Source: Candidatus Melainabacteria bacterium
GTDB lineage: Bacteria > Cyanobacteriota > Vampirovibrionia > Obscuribacterales > Obscuribacteraceae
DNA: 64,000 nt
Assembly: GCA_017307165.1 (NCBI GenBank)
Contig: JAFKGK010000005.1
Span: 1-64,000 of the forward strand
Direction of reading: 5' to 3'
In this document: positions 62,334 through 64,000 of the stretch, in pieces
How positions within the stretch are numbered: position 1 is the first letter of the stretch
Layout: each line of letters starts with the position of its first letter
Program-made: the position numbers and the translations under genes
The notes under the pieces: generated by a model
The model's input: only the letters and a program-made list of their open reading frames with translations
Told to the model about the DNA's origin: nothing
Databases searched by the model: none

Positions 62334-64000
62334 AAGCGGTAATCATGGCAGGCGGTTCTGGCACCAGGTTGAGACCGCTGACTTGCAATCTGCCCAAGCC
62401 CATGGTGCCCGTGGCCAATAAGCCGATGTCCGAGCATATCGTTAATCTGCTCAAAAAGCACAATTTTAAGGACATCATATTTACCCTGCATTATCTGCCA
62501 GATGCCATCAAAAATTATTTTGGTGACGGTTCTGAATTTGGTTGCAATATCAGCTATGCAATCGAAGAGGGCAAGCCTCTGGGTACTGCCGGTTGCGTCA
62601 AGGCTGTGCAAGACCAGCTCGATTCGACCTTTGTCGTCATTTCGGGCGACAGTCTTACAGATATGGATTTGAGCAAAGCACTGGCCTTTCACCGCGAAAA
62701 AAAATCCAAGGCTACTCTCATCCTCAAAAGAGTAGAAAATCCGCTCGATTACGGCGTGGTCATCGCAGATAGCGATCACAAGATCCAGCGCTTTGTCGAA
62801 AAGCCCGGTGCCAGCGAGATCTTTAGCGACACTGTCAATACCGGCACTTATATACTGGAGCCCGAAGTCCTCCTCTATATCGTCATGGGCCGCGAGCAGG
62901 ATTTTAGCAACGACTTGTTCCCTCTCCTCCTCTTGCGCAACGAGCCCATGTACGGTTATGTGGATGATGGCTACTGGTGCGATATAGGCAACCTTGCCAT
63001 GTACCGCCAGGCCCATAAAGACGTGCTCGAAGGCCGCCTGGATATCAAGATCGATCTGCCGCAGATTGAGCCACGAGTATGGGTCGGCCAGGGCACAGAG
63101 ATAGACTCCAGTGTCAGGCTCGAAGCTCCGGTGATGATCGGGGAAAACTGCCGCATCGGACGCGAAACGATCATTTCTGGTGGTACTACGATCGGTGACA
63201 ATGTCGTCATCCAGGAAAAGGCCTCGCTCAAACAACCAGTGATCTGGCCCAATGTCTTTGTCGGTCACAATGCCGAACTGCGCGCCTGCGTCATCTGCAA
63301 TAACAGCACCGTACATAGCCAGGCCGAGCTGCTCGAAGGAGCCATAGTCGGTGACAATTCGGCGATCGGGCAAGCTGCAACGCTCAATCCGGATGTTCGC
63401 ATCTGGCCGCAAAAAAATGTCGAGTCTGGCGCCAAGGTGCTCGAATCCGTCATCTGGGGCACACGTGCTCCTCGCAGCCTCTTTGGTGCTCATGGTGTCA
63501 GAGGGCTGGCCAATGTAGATATCACGCCGGAGTTTGCCGTCAATCTTGCCGCCGCATATGGTGCAACGCTCAAGGGTGGGCCCGTACTCGTCAGCCGTGA
63601 CTACTGGAAGGTCTCGCAAATGATCAGCCGGGCCATGATCTCTGGTCTTATGTCCGTCGGTATCGAAGTGCAAAACCTCGAGTCCATGCCTCTGCCTTGC
63701 TCTAGATATTACGTCAAGACCCAGCGTGCGGCCGGTTTGATCCATATCAGAGTCTCTCAGAGAGAAATAGACAAGGTGACGATCGAGTTTTTTGACAACC
63801 ATGGTGTATCAATCACCAAGGCAATGGAAAGAAAAATCGAAAATACCTTTTTCAAAGAAGATTTTCCTCGTTGCGAGCCGGCCGATGTCGGCACCATTTC
63901 TTTTCCGAGCCGTGTCCGCGAATACTATGTCGACGAGTTTCTCAAGCACGTCAAGGGTCAGGTCTTTGAAGAAGACAAGGTGCCGTTTTGCATCGTGCCC
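62330..64000 (+). CDS. mannose-1-phosphate guanylyltransferase / phosphomannomutase-like fusion, cut by window edge
   Basis: At least 557 residues, running off the right edge. An N-terminal nucleotidyltransferase domain has VIMAGGSGTRLRPLT, LGTAGCVKAV, VVISGDSLTDMDL, FVEKPGASEIFSDTVNTGTY and YWCDIGN. A left-handed beta-helix of hexapeptide repeats follows (about 245-370), then a phosphomannomutase-like domain beginning APRSLFGAHGVRGLANVDIT. The layout and wording match cyanobacterial proteins I recall. The PMM part seems not to have the usual catalytic Ser loop (T-x-S-H-N-P); it reads LPCSRYYVKTQRAAG instead. The start is an ATGA overlap with the GT4 gene. Confidence 0.9.
   Translation, partial: MKAVIMAGGSGTRLRPLTCNLPKPMVPVANKPMSEHIVNLLKKHNFKDIIFTLHYLPDAIKNYFGDGSEFGCNISYAIEEGKPLGTAGCVKAVQDQLDSTFVVISGDSLTDMDLSKALAFHREKKSKATLILKRVENPLDYGVVIADSDHKIQRFVEKPGASEIFSDTVNTGTYILEPEVLLYIVMGREQDFSNDLFPLLLLRNEPMYGYVDDGYWCDIGNLAMYRQAHKDVLEGRLDIKIDLPQIEPRVWVGQGTEIDSSVRLEAPVMIGENCRIGRETIISGGTTIGDNVVIQEKASLKQPVIWPNVFVGHNAELRACVICNNSTVHSQAELLEGAIVGDNSAIGQAATLNPDVRIWPQKNVESGAKVLESVIWGTRAPRSLFGAHGVRGLANVDITPEFAVNLAAAYGATLKGGPVLVSRDYWKVSQMISRAMISGLMSVGIEVQNLESMPLPCSRYYVKTQRAAGLIHIRVSQREIDKVTIEFFDNHGVSITKAMERKIENTFFKEDFPRCEPADVGTISFPSRVREYYVDEFLKHVKGQVFEEDKVPFCIVP

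Noticed and set aside
62210..63802. 530-residue open frame on the minus strand
   Set aside because: It is the exact antisense of the nucleotidyltransferase fusion gene, which has clear motifs on the plus strand.

Overview
The window appears to be a chromosomal segment of a heterotrophic bacterium related to Cyanobacteria, most likely the non-photosynthetic Vampirovibrionia/Melainabacteria (Obscuribacter-like) lineage. The best clue is the gene running off the right edge. It fuses a mannose-1-phosphate guanylyltransferase-type nucleotidyltransferase to a phosphomannomutase-like domain, an architecture and wording I associate with cyanobacterial proteins. There are no photosynthesis genes, while TPR proteins, PAS sensors and lineage-specific secreted proteins are abundant. 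This assignment is an inference from reading and was not checked by any search.

Layout: 1-222 is the right end of an IS3-family element that has cut into a WG-repeat gene (to 978). 1023-2594 is a hipBA-type toxin-antitoxin operon with a palindromic operator. 2681-8859 holds a zinc-finger/PH-like protein, an M28 peptidase, an alkyltransferase-like DNA repair protein, two unknown proteins, a PhyH-type dioxygenase and a membrane-anchored EEP hydrolase. 8874-13028 carries a secreted helical protein, then a PLP decarboxylase, a nucleoside deoxyribosyltransferase-like protein and an Fe(II)/2-oxoglutarate oxygenase. 13025-14905 is a response regulator with a CHASE3-PAS-PAS sensor that lacks a kinase domain. 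14956-19004 has a sugar MFS transporter, a fasciclin protein, a glycine-zipper protein and a TPR protein. 19030-25448 has an FCP1/SCP-like phosphatase, unknown proteins, a CorA lacking its second membrane helix, a DUF1643 protein, pyrG and gatC. 25539-32573 holds a Na/Ca exchanger, an M48 protease, an AI-2E family transporter, a 3-hydroxyacyl-CoA dehydrogenase and an amino acid permease.

32574-32999 has no gene. It contains two long palindromes that share a nearly identical 14-nt loop, and a 54-bp direct tandem repeat. 33000-37761 is polA and an alkaline-phosphatase-superfamily protein whose metal ligands look mutated. 37926-47882 has a phasin-like protein, a large unknown membrane-anchored protein, TPR proteins, purA, a DNA polymerase III delta' subunit, a DnaJ/CbpA-type chaperone and two divergent TadE-like pseudopilin genes. 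47949-50611 is the rpmG-tRNA-Trp-secE-nusG-rplK-rplA transcription unit with a clear promoter; rplJ, rplL and rpoBC do not follow it.

50637-54066 encodes an oligopeptide ABC importer (binding protein and two permeases, no ATPases). 54891-60001 is a signalling operon: a CHASE3-HAMP-PAS-PAS histidine kinase with a Pro/Gly-rich tail, two stand-alone receivers and an Hpt-REC-REC-GGDEF diguanylate cyclase. It runs by start/stop overlap into gpsA, followed by a GT4 glycosyltransferase and the sugar nucleotidyltransferase fusion. This suggests, as an inference, that c-di-GMP/phosphorelay signalling is linked to polysaccharide or envelope synthesis.

Many genes seem to start at TTG or GTG with a good Shine-Dalgarno sequence, so several starts given here differ from the longest possible reading frame.
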